A program made the translations under genes and the position numbers. Below, piece after piece: positions 44,701 to 57,000 of a stretch of 64,000 nucleotides of DNA (position 1 is its first letter; every line of letters begins with the position of its first letter). The notes beneath the pieces are model-generated. The model saw nothing but the letters and a program-made list of their open reading frames with translations. It did no database searches and was not told where the DNA came from. The stretch lies in contig RBKR01000021.1 in assembly GCA_004835665.1 (NCBI GenBank), forward strand, positions 1,054,001-1,118,000, read 5' to 3'. Origin of the DNA: Phoma sp. XZ068 (lineage: Eukaryota > Ascomycota > Dothideomycetes > Pleosporales > Didymellaceae).

Positions 44701-45504
44701 TTTCTATATTTAAAATTCATTCTAGACACTTATAAGGGCTTACATACTTCTACCTTCTATTTTTTCTATACTTTAATTATTACCATTCACTTCAAATATG
44801 TCTCTCTCCTTTATATCTCCCCCTTGAAAATGTCTCCCCCGGTAGGACTAGATTCTTCTTACTCTAGATCCGTTAAGGCATCGGTGTATTACTTGGGAAT
44901 ATTCCTGCTAACTCAGGAGTCGCAGATTGACTTGTATATTAAGTCTTCTGGGGCTGTGGGCTAGAATTTTCGTCGTTTTCATTACTTGATAGCTTGCCCG
45001 AAATATAGTAGTAGAGATTGCTAGCTTTTTGCCTACGATAACACCTCAATAAAGCAATGCTATTAAGACGTGTCTGATATCTACAAGCCCTTTAGTTCTC
45101 AATCTCTTGGCATTCTAGCTCAAAGTCTTAGGGATCAGGGACGTTACCAAAGAGTATGACTGTTATTAAAGCGAGAGTAGTTATTAGTGGCGAGGCAAGA
45201 GCTAAGGAGTGTAAAACGTATAGATGTGTGGCAACAGATAGGGCCCAGTCTTTGTGGTACCACGGCTTGCTCGTAGACATTGAAGGTATAGGGGACTATA
45301 ACACATGTTTATACACATACATACAAAACTGAACTGCTCAGGCATTTATATTGAAACAACAAGTTCAGGTGCGGAACCACAATTTCAAAATTAATACTAG
45401 TGCCATGCGTGGCATGGGTTCCAGAATATAAAATGCTCTCGATAGCATGCAAAGCTGTTTTCGCCGAAAAACTTGTCCTCGTTGCTTTTTCTGTTCACTT
45501 TTCC

Positions 45505-48500
45505 TTATAAAGCAACAATCAGCGCGGAGCTTAGATGCGCACTCTTTGCAGCAATCGACAGAGCCAGTGCACTTAGGCTTGGGCTTTGCATGATATCAAA
45601 AATTGACACCTCTGCGGCAGCTTTCGTCGCTAACGTATTCCTCAACTCCACAGCGGTCAAGGAGTCCACCCCAAAATCAGCCATCGGCTTGTTTGGGAAA
45701 ACTTCTGCCTCTGGAATCATGAATATATCCATAATTTTGGCAGTGATTTCTGCTCCCACCGCTACTGCAGCTTCTTCAAGCGACTTCGCGCATGCAATGC
45801 GGCCAGCAAGTGTATCGGCCATGCCTGCATTTGCACCTTCGTCGCCTGTAGACCGGAATTTAGCAGGCCAGAAGCGGAGGTCGCGGGAGGCTGGACCATC
45901 ATCCCACAATGCACTGCTGGGTGTTGTATTAATACCGAAGACAAGCTGGGTTGCAAATGGCGAGGTAATGGCGCATGCAAGAGCTTTCAGGACATCGCCT
46001 TCGGAAAGGACCATGTGACCCTGTTTTTTGAGATATGTGTGCGTCTCATCGTGCTCGGCGACATATCCAACATTTTTTACAGCCCCAATGTCGATGGACA
46101 CACAAGGAAGTCCTTGGCTTGTGCGATGTGCTGCCAGAGCGTCTTGAAATGATCCACCTGCGCCATAGTTACATTGAGACGCAATGCCAATGACGCCAGC
46201 AATGGATGATAGAATGACGAAAAAGTCAAGAGGGGTGTCTGAGAATGCTGTATGGAGATTCCAAGTTCCCTGCACCTTGGGACGTAGACCGGTCTTGTAG
46301 TCGGTAAGGGACATTTGCTCCAGAATTGAATCGCGAAGGACCATTGCACCCTGGATCACGCCGCGGATGGGAGCCATGCCCTTGCAGGCTTTGACGGCAT
46401 GTGAGACGTCGGTCTTGTTGGTAATGTCACATGCAATAGATTTGACTTGACAACCAAGGTTATGCAGATCTTTCAGAAGTGGCGCTGCCTTTTTAGCTGC
46501 GTTAGCACTTCGGGAGAGTATGATGAGGTTCCTGGCTCCGTGCTCGGCGAGCCATAGACAAATGCTTTGACCAATGCCTCCGAAGCCACCAACTACCACA
46601 TAAGATGCGTTGGAATGCAACTTCACATTTTGCATTTGGCGAGCAACCTGCTTGAATGTTAGAGGAAAATTGTAGCCTTGAAAGAACAGAATCACATGTA
46701 CTTACCGGTACTGTACTATCGGGCTTCACTGAAAGAACCACTGTTCCTGGCGATGCGCCCAACTGTGCTGACCGAAAAGCCTGGACTACATCGGATATCT
46801 CGTGCACCGAAATTTGCACTCCACCAATTTTCCTTGCTTGGATGAGTTCAAGTGCCGAAGTTAAAGCCCGATGAACCTGGCGTCCCTTGAGCATTGCGAG
46901 CATGGCAATATCAACCGCCGAAAACGTGATACCACGAGAAAAGGCGCCCATGTCTAGACGGCTGTTCTGCTCCAAGTCTCTTTTTCCAAGTTCAATAAAG
47001 TGACCAAGAGGAGCGACACAGTTAAGTGTCTCTTGCAAAAGGGATCCTTCGAGGGTGTTGAGTACAATATCAACACCGCGCTCGTTCGTCTTCTTGAGGA
47101 GAGCTGCGGCGAAGGTAGAATCAGCACTCGAGAAGACATGATCTGCTTTGAAGCCAAGCACGCGCCTTAAGAAGCTGCCATGCTCGCCGCTTGTCACTGT
47201 AGCAAATATCTCCGCGCCGACAAATTTGGCTAGTGAAATCGCAGCTTGGCCAACCGCCGACCCAGCGTCGTGGATCAGAATAGTGTTTTCCTTTTCGATA
47301 CGAGCAATATCCATAAGCGAGATCCAGGCTGTCGCATAAGCCACCGGAAGAGCAGAAGCCAGCTCGAACCCCATGGCTTTGGGGATGTGGACCGCGCTAG
47401 TCCAAGGTACGCGAATCGTGCTACCAGATTCGCCGTTCATCACAACAGCAACACGGTCGCCGACTTTGTAACCTTCTAGCGAAGCTAAAGCTCCAACCTG
47501 GGATACTGTACCTGCGCATTCAAAACCCATGGTCCTGTCTTGAAGAGCGTTTGTTGCAGCGCCGATGTCGCGGCTTGTTATTCCGAAGGCCTGAGGACGT
47601 ATCTCAATCTCGTCCGTGGAGATATCTGTACTTGTAGGATCGAGGATTGGTACAAATACAAGGCTGTCTAGATGTCCAGGGTTCTCAATTGTGAGACGAA
47701 CGGAACTGTCGGAAAACCTTTGCGACACTGACGTGTTTGCCTCCGCCATGTCAGGGAACCACTCCTTGTTTCGTACATTGTCCTTGAAGTACCGCAAGAT
47801 ATTAACGGAGCCATTCCTCTCAGAGAACTCAAAATCCCGAGGCCTGTCTTCTGTAGCATTGGCAAAAATGCTTGCATAAACATCACTGATCGTCGAGGCC
47901 ACGGGGGCAGACCAAACTTCTGCGCTTGCGTCAAGGTCAAGAGTGGCGAGTGGTTTGCCAACGTACTCTAACCGAAGGATACGAAGGAAGCCCGAAGCTA
48001 GACTGGCAAAGGGGTTCGAGGTCTCCATTGTTCCACCACGGGTGACCCAAAGGACGCCCTTCGACTTGGTGCAGATGTTTCTGACTGCCTCAAACTGTGT
48101 ATCTGTTGGATTGGCTAGAAGTTGTGCAGAAACCTCCGGGAGGAAAATCACAATCTTGCCTTCACAGTCAAGGTTGTCATATGGCTGAATCGTAGGCTCA
48201 GAGTCGATTACGGTGGCAACAGCACTTGCTAAGCTGCTCAACCACGCTTGAGGCGGAGCAATCGTAGGGACTGCGATGACCACTTCTTTGTGATATAAAG
48301 GTGCTGGGACATCAGTAGTCGACATCATAACGCTATAGGAATAGACGTCATCGCTCTCGCAATCGCGGACTTCAATGTCGAGCCCACTGAAGCCGTTCTT
48401 CCAAAGTACTTCGTTCCATGTCTCGACGGTCAACGATGGAGTCAACAAACGGTACTCCTCCTCGCCAAGCCATTGGTCGGGCAGCAGACCAAAAGTCATT

Positions 48501-51500
48501 CGGACGTCTGGCTGGTCCTGGGTTGACTCCATAATGATGAGTTTACCGCCAGGTTTCAGCAGTTTCCGAACATTTGCAACAGTCTCATCCATGGATCTTG
48601 TTCTGTGTAAGACCTGGGAGGCGATCACAAGGTCGTACGTTCCAACTTCGAAGCCCTGAACTGAAGGATCCTGCTCAATATCTAGATTTTGAAACGACAG
48701 TAGGCTCTTCCAGGGTTGAAGATCTTCTTCAGCAGCCTCAAAAAAGGTATCCGACACATCAGTATAATCGTACGAAGCGCAAAGAGGATCGTCGATGCCC
48801 AGGGCGTTGAGAATCTGATAGGTCGCACCGCCACTGCCTGCGCCAACCTCTAGCATCTTGGCCCGAGGATTCTTCAGCGCATATAGTCGGATCAATTCTG
48901 CCATCTGAACCCTACTGCGGTCGAGCTTGAGACACTCGGCATAGAAGTGTTGCAGTAAATGGTTGTCCTGCATCAATTCCAAGGGTGACACGCGTCCACA
49001 CAGAATATCGACTAAGTGCGGACCAACGTTGCGCATAAGCTTTCCGTTGGCGCTGCTTGATGCGACCTTCGCAATGAGTGCAGCCTTTTCTTCCTTTGTG
49101 ACAGGAGCGACGCGGCTGCCGAAAGCCTGAGCTTTCATCCACGCATAGTAGCGCTTGAAGTGGCCTTGAATGCCATCGACCTCTGCCGGAGTGATTGCTG
49201 CAAGAGCATCTTTGAGGAACCAAGAACACACTAGTTTAGTATCGGCTAATGCCTGTGCTTCAATAAGATCCGGTTCGCAAGCTAGCTGCTGCTTGAGCAG
49301 CGCGGGCTTCATTAGTGTCACGTCCGGAACCCACTTCGAAGTGAGGAACTTATCGTTTTCGCACGGTTCGCGGTTGTTGAGTGCATTGCCAATAGACTGA
49401 AAGAGAAAGTCCTCGATTGTGATGACTACGTCTCCATGGTCGCCATCGACGACTGTCACCGCAGCCTTGAAGCCTTGTTTGTCGTTGTCGCAGACCTCAG
49501 AGAAGGCATTGAAGGAAGCATCCGTGCCTTGCTTGATGTTACCCGAGATCCACAAGTTCTTGATGGAGCGAGGGACCTGTGCGGATGGCAGATGGGCTCC
49601 GGCAGCAGGTAGTGCCGCGTAGATGGCTTGGAAAACCGTGTCGAGCGTTACTGGGTGAATCAGATGCGAATGCTCGAATTGATAAGGCATTAAAGATGCG
49701 GTGTCTGCCGTGCCAATACTCGCGAGGGAACCTTGAGAACGAGTTCGCACTGCCTTCAAATTCTGGAAGATAGGACCGTGCTGGATACCTACGCGATGCA
49801 TGGAGTCATACACGTCTGATGGACTGACACGGATTCGATAGTCGGTCGCTTGGCGAATAGCAACAGAAGGGTTCGAGACACTCATGGTCTCGTGCTCGAT
49901 GCAAATAAGGCCCCGGCAGTGTTCGTTCCACTTATCGTCGTGGGTAACAGAGAAGACTTGGAATTCTTTCCAACCCTTAGCATAGATCGCCTTGTTACCG
50001 CATGGCTTGAGCGATAATTGAACCTCGATGCCATTTTCGCCCTCTGGAATGACTAGTGCTGCGAGCATGTCAATGTCCCGCAGGCGATATCCAGAAATGG
50101 CTTTGTAATTGCGCTGCTCAGCTTGTATAAGACCTTCGAGAGCCATGCAAATAAAACCCGCTCCAGGGTAGATAGTCGTTCCCTGAAGCTTGTGATCCAT
50201 GATCCAAGGCATGGAAGAAGGCGTAATGACATGGCGCCAAGAAGGGTTAATGCGGTTGGTTCCAGTGACGAGGGAGCCGAGTAGATCGTGCGGTGCATCA
50301 GACAACATACGATGCGATCTGTTCATTCGTGGCTCATACCAATGGCGAATTTGGTGATTCCAGGCATATTTCGGGAGATCGGTCAACACGCGACCGCCGA
50401 CTGTGAGGTTGACCTCCGACATATTCAGTGGGAAGCCTTTGTGGATCAGTTCACACGCCAGCGCGTGCATTGTGTCGACAGCATTCTTCTTTCGAACTAA
50501 ACAGCAAGCATAGCCAATGATGGACTCGTTAAAGGTATCAAGTGTCGTTATGTCTTGGATAGGCCCGGAAAGTGCTGGATGTGCGCCGAGCTCAATGACT
50601 ATGTCGACATCGCTGGGCTCCCCTGGAGCAGAGAAGCACATATTGGTGAAAGACTCAACAAAGAGCACTGGCTGTGTTAGACTCTTCACCCAATGATCTG
50701 CAGCGCCAATCTGTTCCGCTTTTGTCATTCGCTGTCCAGTGGTGGGTGAAGAGTAGATGATATCACTCATCTGCGGTTCCGGTTTAATATTTGCGTTCAG
50801 CCATTCCGCATAAGGCTCTGCGAGGGGTTCCATGTGATGGGAGTGGTATGCCGCAGGTACCTGAAGCTTTCGTGCAAATTTCCCGTCGGCATGGAGGATG
50901 GTTTCCAGCTCCTCAATCCCAGGAACGTCACCCGAGATGGTTACGCTCGATGGACTGTTCTGACATGCGACAACGATATGTCCTGCAGAAACACGCTGAA
51001 CATATTTTTGTATATCGTCAACACCAAGCCCAACAGCCATCATTCCACCGGGACCGAGATTGGAGTACTTTGCCACATTAGCTGCAAGGGTACCACGAGC
51101 GTACACTACGCCCATGGCACTACGGAAACTGAGCACACCCGCGGCGTATGCGCTTGCAATCTCACCACTGGAATGGCTGCTCACTGCCGCAGGCTTAATC
51201 CCCCACGACACCAGGAGACGGACCAATGCGATTTGCACAGCAACACACACTGGTTGGCCCAGAGCCGCTTCATTGACACGCGTCGTCTTCTCACTTTGGT
51301 ACAGCTCCTCCATCAGACTGTATGTGGCACCAAAGTCGCGCAGATACCCATCCGCCTCGCACAGCGCTTCACGGAAGACCGGGTAAGCAGAGATGAGTTC
51401 GCGACCCATGGCCCACCACTGAGCACCCTGACCGGTGAATATAAAGCCAAGCTTGGGAGGGTCGTTCCTGCGCCGCGGCTTCATTTTTCCTGCGTCGATG

Positions 51501-53200
51501 AGTCGAACCAACTCGGAAATTGAAGATGCGGAGGTTGCTGCTACCCAAGGGAATGCTGAACGGCGTTCTCCAAGGGTATATGCGAGATCGTTCTGGAAGG
51601 AAGTATTATCGTTGATATCAACTAGATAGTCTCGTAGGTTGGACACCATTGCTTTAGCAGCGTGCTCATCTTTCGCGCTGAGCATGTAGACCTTAGAGGG
51701 TAGTGACGTGTTAATATTAGTTGTAGGAAGCGAAGGGATATGATTCTCAAGAATCACATGTGAGTTTGCGCCGCCGTATCCAAAGTTATTGACTGAGGCG
51801 CGACGGAGAGTCGAGTTCCAGGGTTCTGTAACTCGGGGAACCTAAGGGGTGAATGAGCGTCAGTAAGTAACCTTAAGCTTGAGGAGGTGGTAGTGAGGGC
51901 CTCCGAAAACTCACCTTTAGATTCCACTCCCCAAGCTTTAATTTTGGATTGATGGTCTCCAAATTTGCAGCCGGGGGAATCAGTCCCTTCTCAATAGCTT
52001 TAACAACCTTTACGATACTCGCTAAGCCGGATGCACACTCCGTGTGTCCAACATTGGGCTTAATTGATCCGATTGGTAGCGGTGTATCGGTTGGTCGGGA
52101 ATTCTTAAATACGGCGGCAATGGCGCCAACCTCCAGCGGATCTCCAGTTGGTGTTCCAGTACCATGGGCCTGTAACATGTTAGCGACCAGGATCCTCGGG
52201 TTTGAGGAAGATACATACCTCAAAGTACCCAGTGTCTTTTGGATCAAGCCCAGCTTTCTTGTACACGCGTTGCATGAGCGCGATCTGCGCGGCTTGGCTT
52301 GGAGTAGTGATCGTCTCCGTCTTTCCGTCTTGGTTAAGACCGGTTTCCTTAATGATGCTTTGAATTGGGTCCCCATCGCGGATGGCGTCATCGAGACGCT
52401 TAAGTACTATAGTCGCTACTCCTTCTCCGCGCCCGTACCCGTTTGCACGACTATCAAACGCGAAAGACCGGCCATCCTTTGATATCAATGCGATGGAAGA
52501 CATTGTAATGAACATGTCTGGATTAAGCATCAGATTTGCGCCTGAAACCACAGACATGCTTGATTCATGGTTGCGGAGATCATTGCATGCCTGATGCAGC
52601 GCGGTCAGAGTTGTCGAGCAACCTGTATCAATAGACATTGATGCTCCACGCAGATCGAAATAATGCGACAGACGATTCGATGCCATGGCAGAACCAACAC
52701 CAACGAGAAAGAAACGAGGTAATGTGGTAACGTCGCGAAGTCCAGCATCATGATAGTCCTTGAAGAAAGAACCAGCATAGACCGATGTGTTGGAACCAAT
52801 CACGTCGTTCATGGTAAGTCCTGCATTCTCGAAAGCTTCGTAGGTACCCTCGAGCATGAGCCGAAACTGCGGGTCTAAGCACTGTTTTGTTGTTAATAAG
52901 CGCCAGGAACCACTGAGTGTAAATACTGACTGCTGCGGTCTCGGCGGGCAGGTTAAAGAACGTGGCATCGAACTTCCCTACGTCTTCATCAAGGAAGCAC
53001 GCTCCTTTTACGTTTGTAGTGTTCAGATTGTCTGGTCGCGGATGGTAGTGACCGTCGATATTGAATCTGTCCTCTGGAATTTCGCTCCAACCTGTTCGTC
53101 CTTCTGCACAAAGCTGCCAAAGTTTCTCAGGGTCGGTGGCACCTCCCGCGAAACGGCAACTCATGCCAATGATGGCGATTGGTACACTGGGAGCAGTCAT
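45505..53200 (-). CDS. highly reducing iterative type I polyketide synthase (KS-AT-DH-MT-ER-KR-ACP)
   Basis: Exons 52931-53200, 52219-52881, 51915-52169, 46706-51841 and 45505-46650 give 2489 aa. Domains in order: KS (about 5-435) with C178 in DTGCSTT, EAHGTGT and GHTECASG; AT (525-850) with S620 in SHSSGE; DH (925-1240) with H946 in DHKLQGTTIYPG and D1130 in HPVTLDTVF; C-methyltransferase (1370-1560) with LEVGAGSGGATY; ER (1790-2100) with the NADPH loop HDAGSAVGQAA; KR (2115-2300) with GGFGGIGQ, SSIAG and NYGAGG; ACP (2400-2480) with S2438 in DFGVDSL. There is no release domain, so the chain must be handed over. All checked catalytic residues are present. The divergent NR-PKS with a SAT domain is the obvious acceptor. 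The product is predicted to be a reduced, alpha-methylated acyl chain. Confidence 0.96.
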
Positions 53201-53426
53201 GTTGATTCACGCTATGTTGATATGAAATCCCTTGTGTAGTCGATGAATGATCAAGTGCGTATTGTAGCCCAAAAAGCAAGATAGAAGTACCCACTGTAAC
53301 TGTGAGTTGAGGAACGAAGTTGGGCAATGGACAGAGCTTTGTCAGACCGCGGCTGAAGTTGAAAGCAGCGAGAGACTCGTAAAGAGAGATAGTCTGTACT
53401 GTGAAGTAAGTTGTTTCTAAGTCATC

Positions 53427-53435
53427 ATTTATATA
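53427..53435 (-). promoter_or_regulatory. TATA-like box for the HR-PKS gene
   Basis: TATATAAAT on the minus strand, about 230 bp upstream of the start codon at 53200. Position is plausible for a fungal promoter with a long 5' leader; not proven. Confidence 0.45.
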
Positions 53436-53662
53436 ATTCTAGAAAAGTACTTTTGACCAGAGGAGTACTGTACCGCACCCACATGAGCCGCCTCCGGACC
53501 CGCAAGGCTTGGCAACGATAGCACCGCAGGAGCGGGACAATTACCGGCGTATGTTTAGAATTGATCGTTATACTTCTTTGGTTGCCTGAGCATGGAGTGG
53601 GGTTCCAGGATAGCCGTGTGAGTCCGAATAGTTACTCCGAGCTTGGCCACAATTAAGATAGT

Positions 53663-53671
53663 CCGCTTCGG
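53663..53671. promoter_or_regulatory. candidate Zn2Cys6 site (CCG-N3-CGG)
   Basis: An everted CCG/CGG pair with a 3-bp spacer lying near the middle of the shared PKS promoter. A Zn2Cys6 dimer could bind it; the neighbouring regulator at 40073-41976 is the natural candidate. Confidence 0.3.
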
Positions 53672-53794
53672 AGAGCTTGGTCGCGGCCCCAACCGCAACA
53701 CAGGTTGATAAGGCCCGAATCTGTAAGAGATTAGAAGCTCTCGGACCATTTCAAAACCAATGCTGTGAGGTATATTTCTCTTTATAATGAAGAA

Positions 53795-53801
53795 TATATA
53801 A
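53795..53801 (+). promoter_or_regulatory. TATA-like box for the NR-PKS gene
   Basis: TATATAA about 240 bp upstream of the start codon at 54038, mirroring the box used by the divergent gene. Confidence 0.45.
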
Positions 53802-54037
53802 TTTTCTATATCTTTGGAGGAGTACAAAGCCGCCGTACTTACTGCACCGGGACCAGAGCTTGGCCCACCCTGCACCCTAAACGATACATCTCAAAGCTGT
53901 ACTCAAGCACTCTTTCTACATCCAATTCGGTTGCACCGTCCTTCACTGTGTTTTCCCTCCCGACCATACCAGATAAGCAACACATCCTTGCTATCGGCGT
54001 CTTGTTAGCCTCAGACCAACATATTCTCTTATCCACC

Positions 54038-57000
54038 ATGTCGTCTTTCAATCCAGGCATACATACGACCAAAGTTTGCCTTTTTGGACCCCTGTCCTCA
54101 TCTTTCTCGCAACATAGCCTTACCACACTGCGAGCCACCATCAACTCTTCCCCACAACACGCCTGGGTAGAGCAAGTTCTCACCACCTTACCTGCGAACT
54201 ACCAACATGTCGTCACAGTCTTCCCCCACCTTCGTCATGCGCATAGCGAAGCGTATATCGACAACTTGGCAGCCTGGTTAAAGACGGGTAATCTGGCTCC
54301 GGATGTGGAGCAGCTTCCCAATATGCTTCTTGCACCCCTTGTTGTCATTGCGCAACTTGTACAGTATGGAGCTTTTCTTCATAGCCAAAGTTCTACCGAA
54401 GAAACGATCGTGGAAGAGACGGTTGGATTTTGCATTGGACTGCTATCTGCCTTTGCCGTCTCTCTTTCGCATCATGCCATTGCTACAGAATTTGATCGAA
54501 ACGCTGGAGCCGCAGTGCGTCTGGCGATGCTTATTGGTGCTGTTGTTGATCAACAGCATTTGAAAGATACCAGAGGCCCTTCAAAGACCCTCTCTGTTGC
54601 GTGGAAACGAGTCGATTCCATTGACAAAAGCCGGGAGTTGGAGTCGATACTTGAAAAGTTCCCAGATGTGAGTCTTCCCCACCGAGGTTACCGTGAAAAC
54701 AAATCATTCGCTTCGACTTGTTAATTTGATGTATGGATTCTAACAAACTACCAACTGAAGGCCTATATTACTGTAACATATGATACAACACGTGTTTCAC
54801 TCACCACAACCATCTCCGCGCTAGCGCCGCTCCAACAGACTTTGCAAAGCGCTGGCTTCAGCGTCGCTGAACTTGGTCTATCAGGACGTTTCCATAGCGA
54901 ATCAGATCACAGCGACAATTTCGAGGCTATTGTCGACTTTTGTGACAGGAACCATGCGTTTGCATTTTCTACTTCCTCGCTAGGAATTCCCACGAGGACC
55001 GACCGCGGCGCGTTGCTGATCAAGAACGAGGAGAGTCTTCACAGGACTGCACTTCGGTTTATCCTGTTGCAGAGGTGCGAATGGTACACCATCATCTCAG
55101 ACCTCAGATCATCCCACATCTCCAGCCCCACTGGCTTCGTGTCCTTCGGCGAACGTTGTATCCCATCGAGTTTACTTAGCGGTTTCACGGGACGAACTAC
55201 ATACTTTGATGACGCTAACATGCCATCCCTTCGAAAGAACACGAATGACGTTGCTGTCATTGGCATGTCGATCAACGTCGCTGGGGCGTCCTCAGTTCCT
55301 GAATTCTGGGAGCTACTCGTATCCGGAAAATCACAACACCAACAAGTGTCTGAAGAGAAATTCACCTTCGAGACCGTTTTTCGCGAGAATGATGCTAATA
55401 GGAAGTGGTACGGCAACTTCATTGATGGTGTAGAGGATTTCGACCACAAGTTTTTCAAAAAGACGCCAAGGGAGAGCACCGGCATGGATCCTCAACAACG
55501 ATTGTTACTCCAGTGCGCGTACCAAGCTGTGGAGATGTCAGGGTATTTCAACAAAACCAAGGATGCCAATGTCGATACAGCAGACCCAGATCCGAACAAC
55601 ATTGGATGTTATATTGGTATGTGCGGCAATGATTACGTATCCAACGCTTCACATCATGCACCCAATGCGTTCACCGCAACTGGAACCCTTCGTTCGTTTG
55701 TCGCTGGAAAGATCTCACATTATTTTGGATGGCTAGGACCTTCGCTTACACTTGATACTGCTTGTTCCGCATCCGCAGTCGCCATCCACACCGCATGCCG
55801 CGCCATCGTATCTGGAGAAGTCACTGCTGCACTTGCTGGTGGCACAAATACCATCAGCGAGCCAGGTGTTTATCAAAACCTTGCTGGTGCATCTTTCCTT
55901 AGCCCAACTGGAGCTTGCAAGCCGTTCGATGCAAAAGCAGACGGATACTGCCGCGGTGAAGCTGTTACCGCTGTCTTGCTCAAATCTATGGCTCAAGCCA
56001 AGAAGGATGGGGATGTCATCCTTGGGGTCATTTCCGGCACTGCGGTTGCGCAGAACAGCAATGACACTCCAATTGTAGTTCCTAACGCGACCTCCCTGTC
56101 TAAACTTTTCCAGACAGTGCTGAAGACTGCCAAATTGGATGCACAAGACGTGTCAGTAGTTGAAGCACATGGTACTGGCACACCAGTGGGCGATCCAGCA
56201 GAATACGCAGCAATTCGTCGTACCTTTGGCCAAGAGAAAGACAACGGAATAAGAAGAACTGTTCCGCTACAACTTGGCTCTGTAAAAGGGCTGGTTGGGC
56301 ATACGGAGGGCAGTTCTGGAGCTGTAAGCCTAGTTAAAGTGCTTTGCATGTTGCACGAGGCAGCTATTCCACCCCAGGCTAGTCATACAGCTATGAACCC
56401 AGCAATTGGAGCGAGCGAGAGGGATGGCATGCAGATCTCGACGAGGCTTATTCCCTGGAATGCTGATTTCAGGGCTGCCCTTATCAACAATTATGGTGCG
56501 AGTGGAAGCAATGCTTCAATGGTCGTTACCCAAGCCCCTAAAATCAATTTGGAATCCACACCCAACGGTAACCCTGGTAATGATAATATGGATATCCGAT
56601 ATCCGTTTTGGTTTGGAGGATTGGATGACAGGAGTATTCGCTCTTACACGTCCAAGCTCCGCGATTATCTCAGACAGAGACCTAGTACACCCATTGCGGA
56701 TCTAGCGTTTAATATTTCTCGACAAACAAACCGCACGCTGCCTTGCGCTCTAATTCTGAGCGCTAAATCGGTCCCGGCTCTAATAGAGAAGCTTACTGAG
56801 ATTGAAAGCGCAGCCACGGCTTCAGTTGAGGTCCCACCGCCTCGGCCTGTTATTTTGTGTTTCGGTGGCCAGCTCTCCACAACCATTTCTCTTGACCGTG
56901 TGGTCTACGATAACGCGGTTCTTTTACGCAAATACATGGACCGCTGCAACGCAATGTCTATCTCACTTGGTGCTGGAAGTATCTATCCTGCCGTCTTCCA

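Larger units (their letters stand above)
41977..45504. other. 3.5-kb AT-rich gene-free region, RIP-like
   Basis: Between the regulator and the reducing PKS no coding frame is supported on either strand. From about 43960 to 45460 the sequence is strongly AT-rich with abundant TA dinucleotides and stop codons in all frames, as expected for repeat DNA mutated by RIP. A perfect TACCTAGGTA palindrome lies at 44691. The segment 43050-43560 is less AT-rich and carries a small minisatellite. No transposon family could be named. Confidence 0.6.
53201..54037. promoter_or_regulatory. shared bidirectional promoter of the two PKS genes
   Basis: 837 bp separate the two start codons. TATA-like boxes sit almost symmetrically: TATATAAAT on the minus strand at 53427-53435 (227-235 bp upstream of the HR-PKS ATG) and TATATAA on the plus strand at 53795-53801 (237-243 bp upstream of the NR-PKS ATG). 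CCG/CGG triplets, the recognition element of Zn2Cys6 regulators, occur between them, including CCGCTTCGG at 53663-53671 and GCCGCCTCCGG near 53489. Co-regulation of the pair is inferred. Confidence 0.6.
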
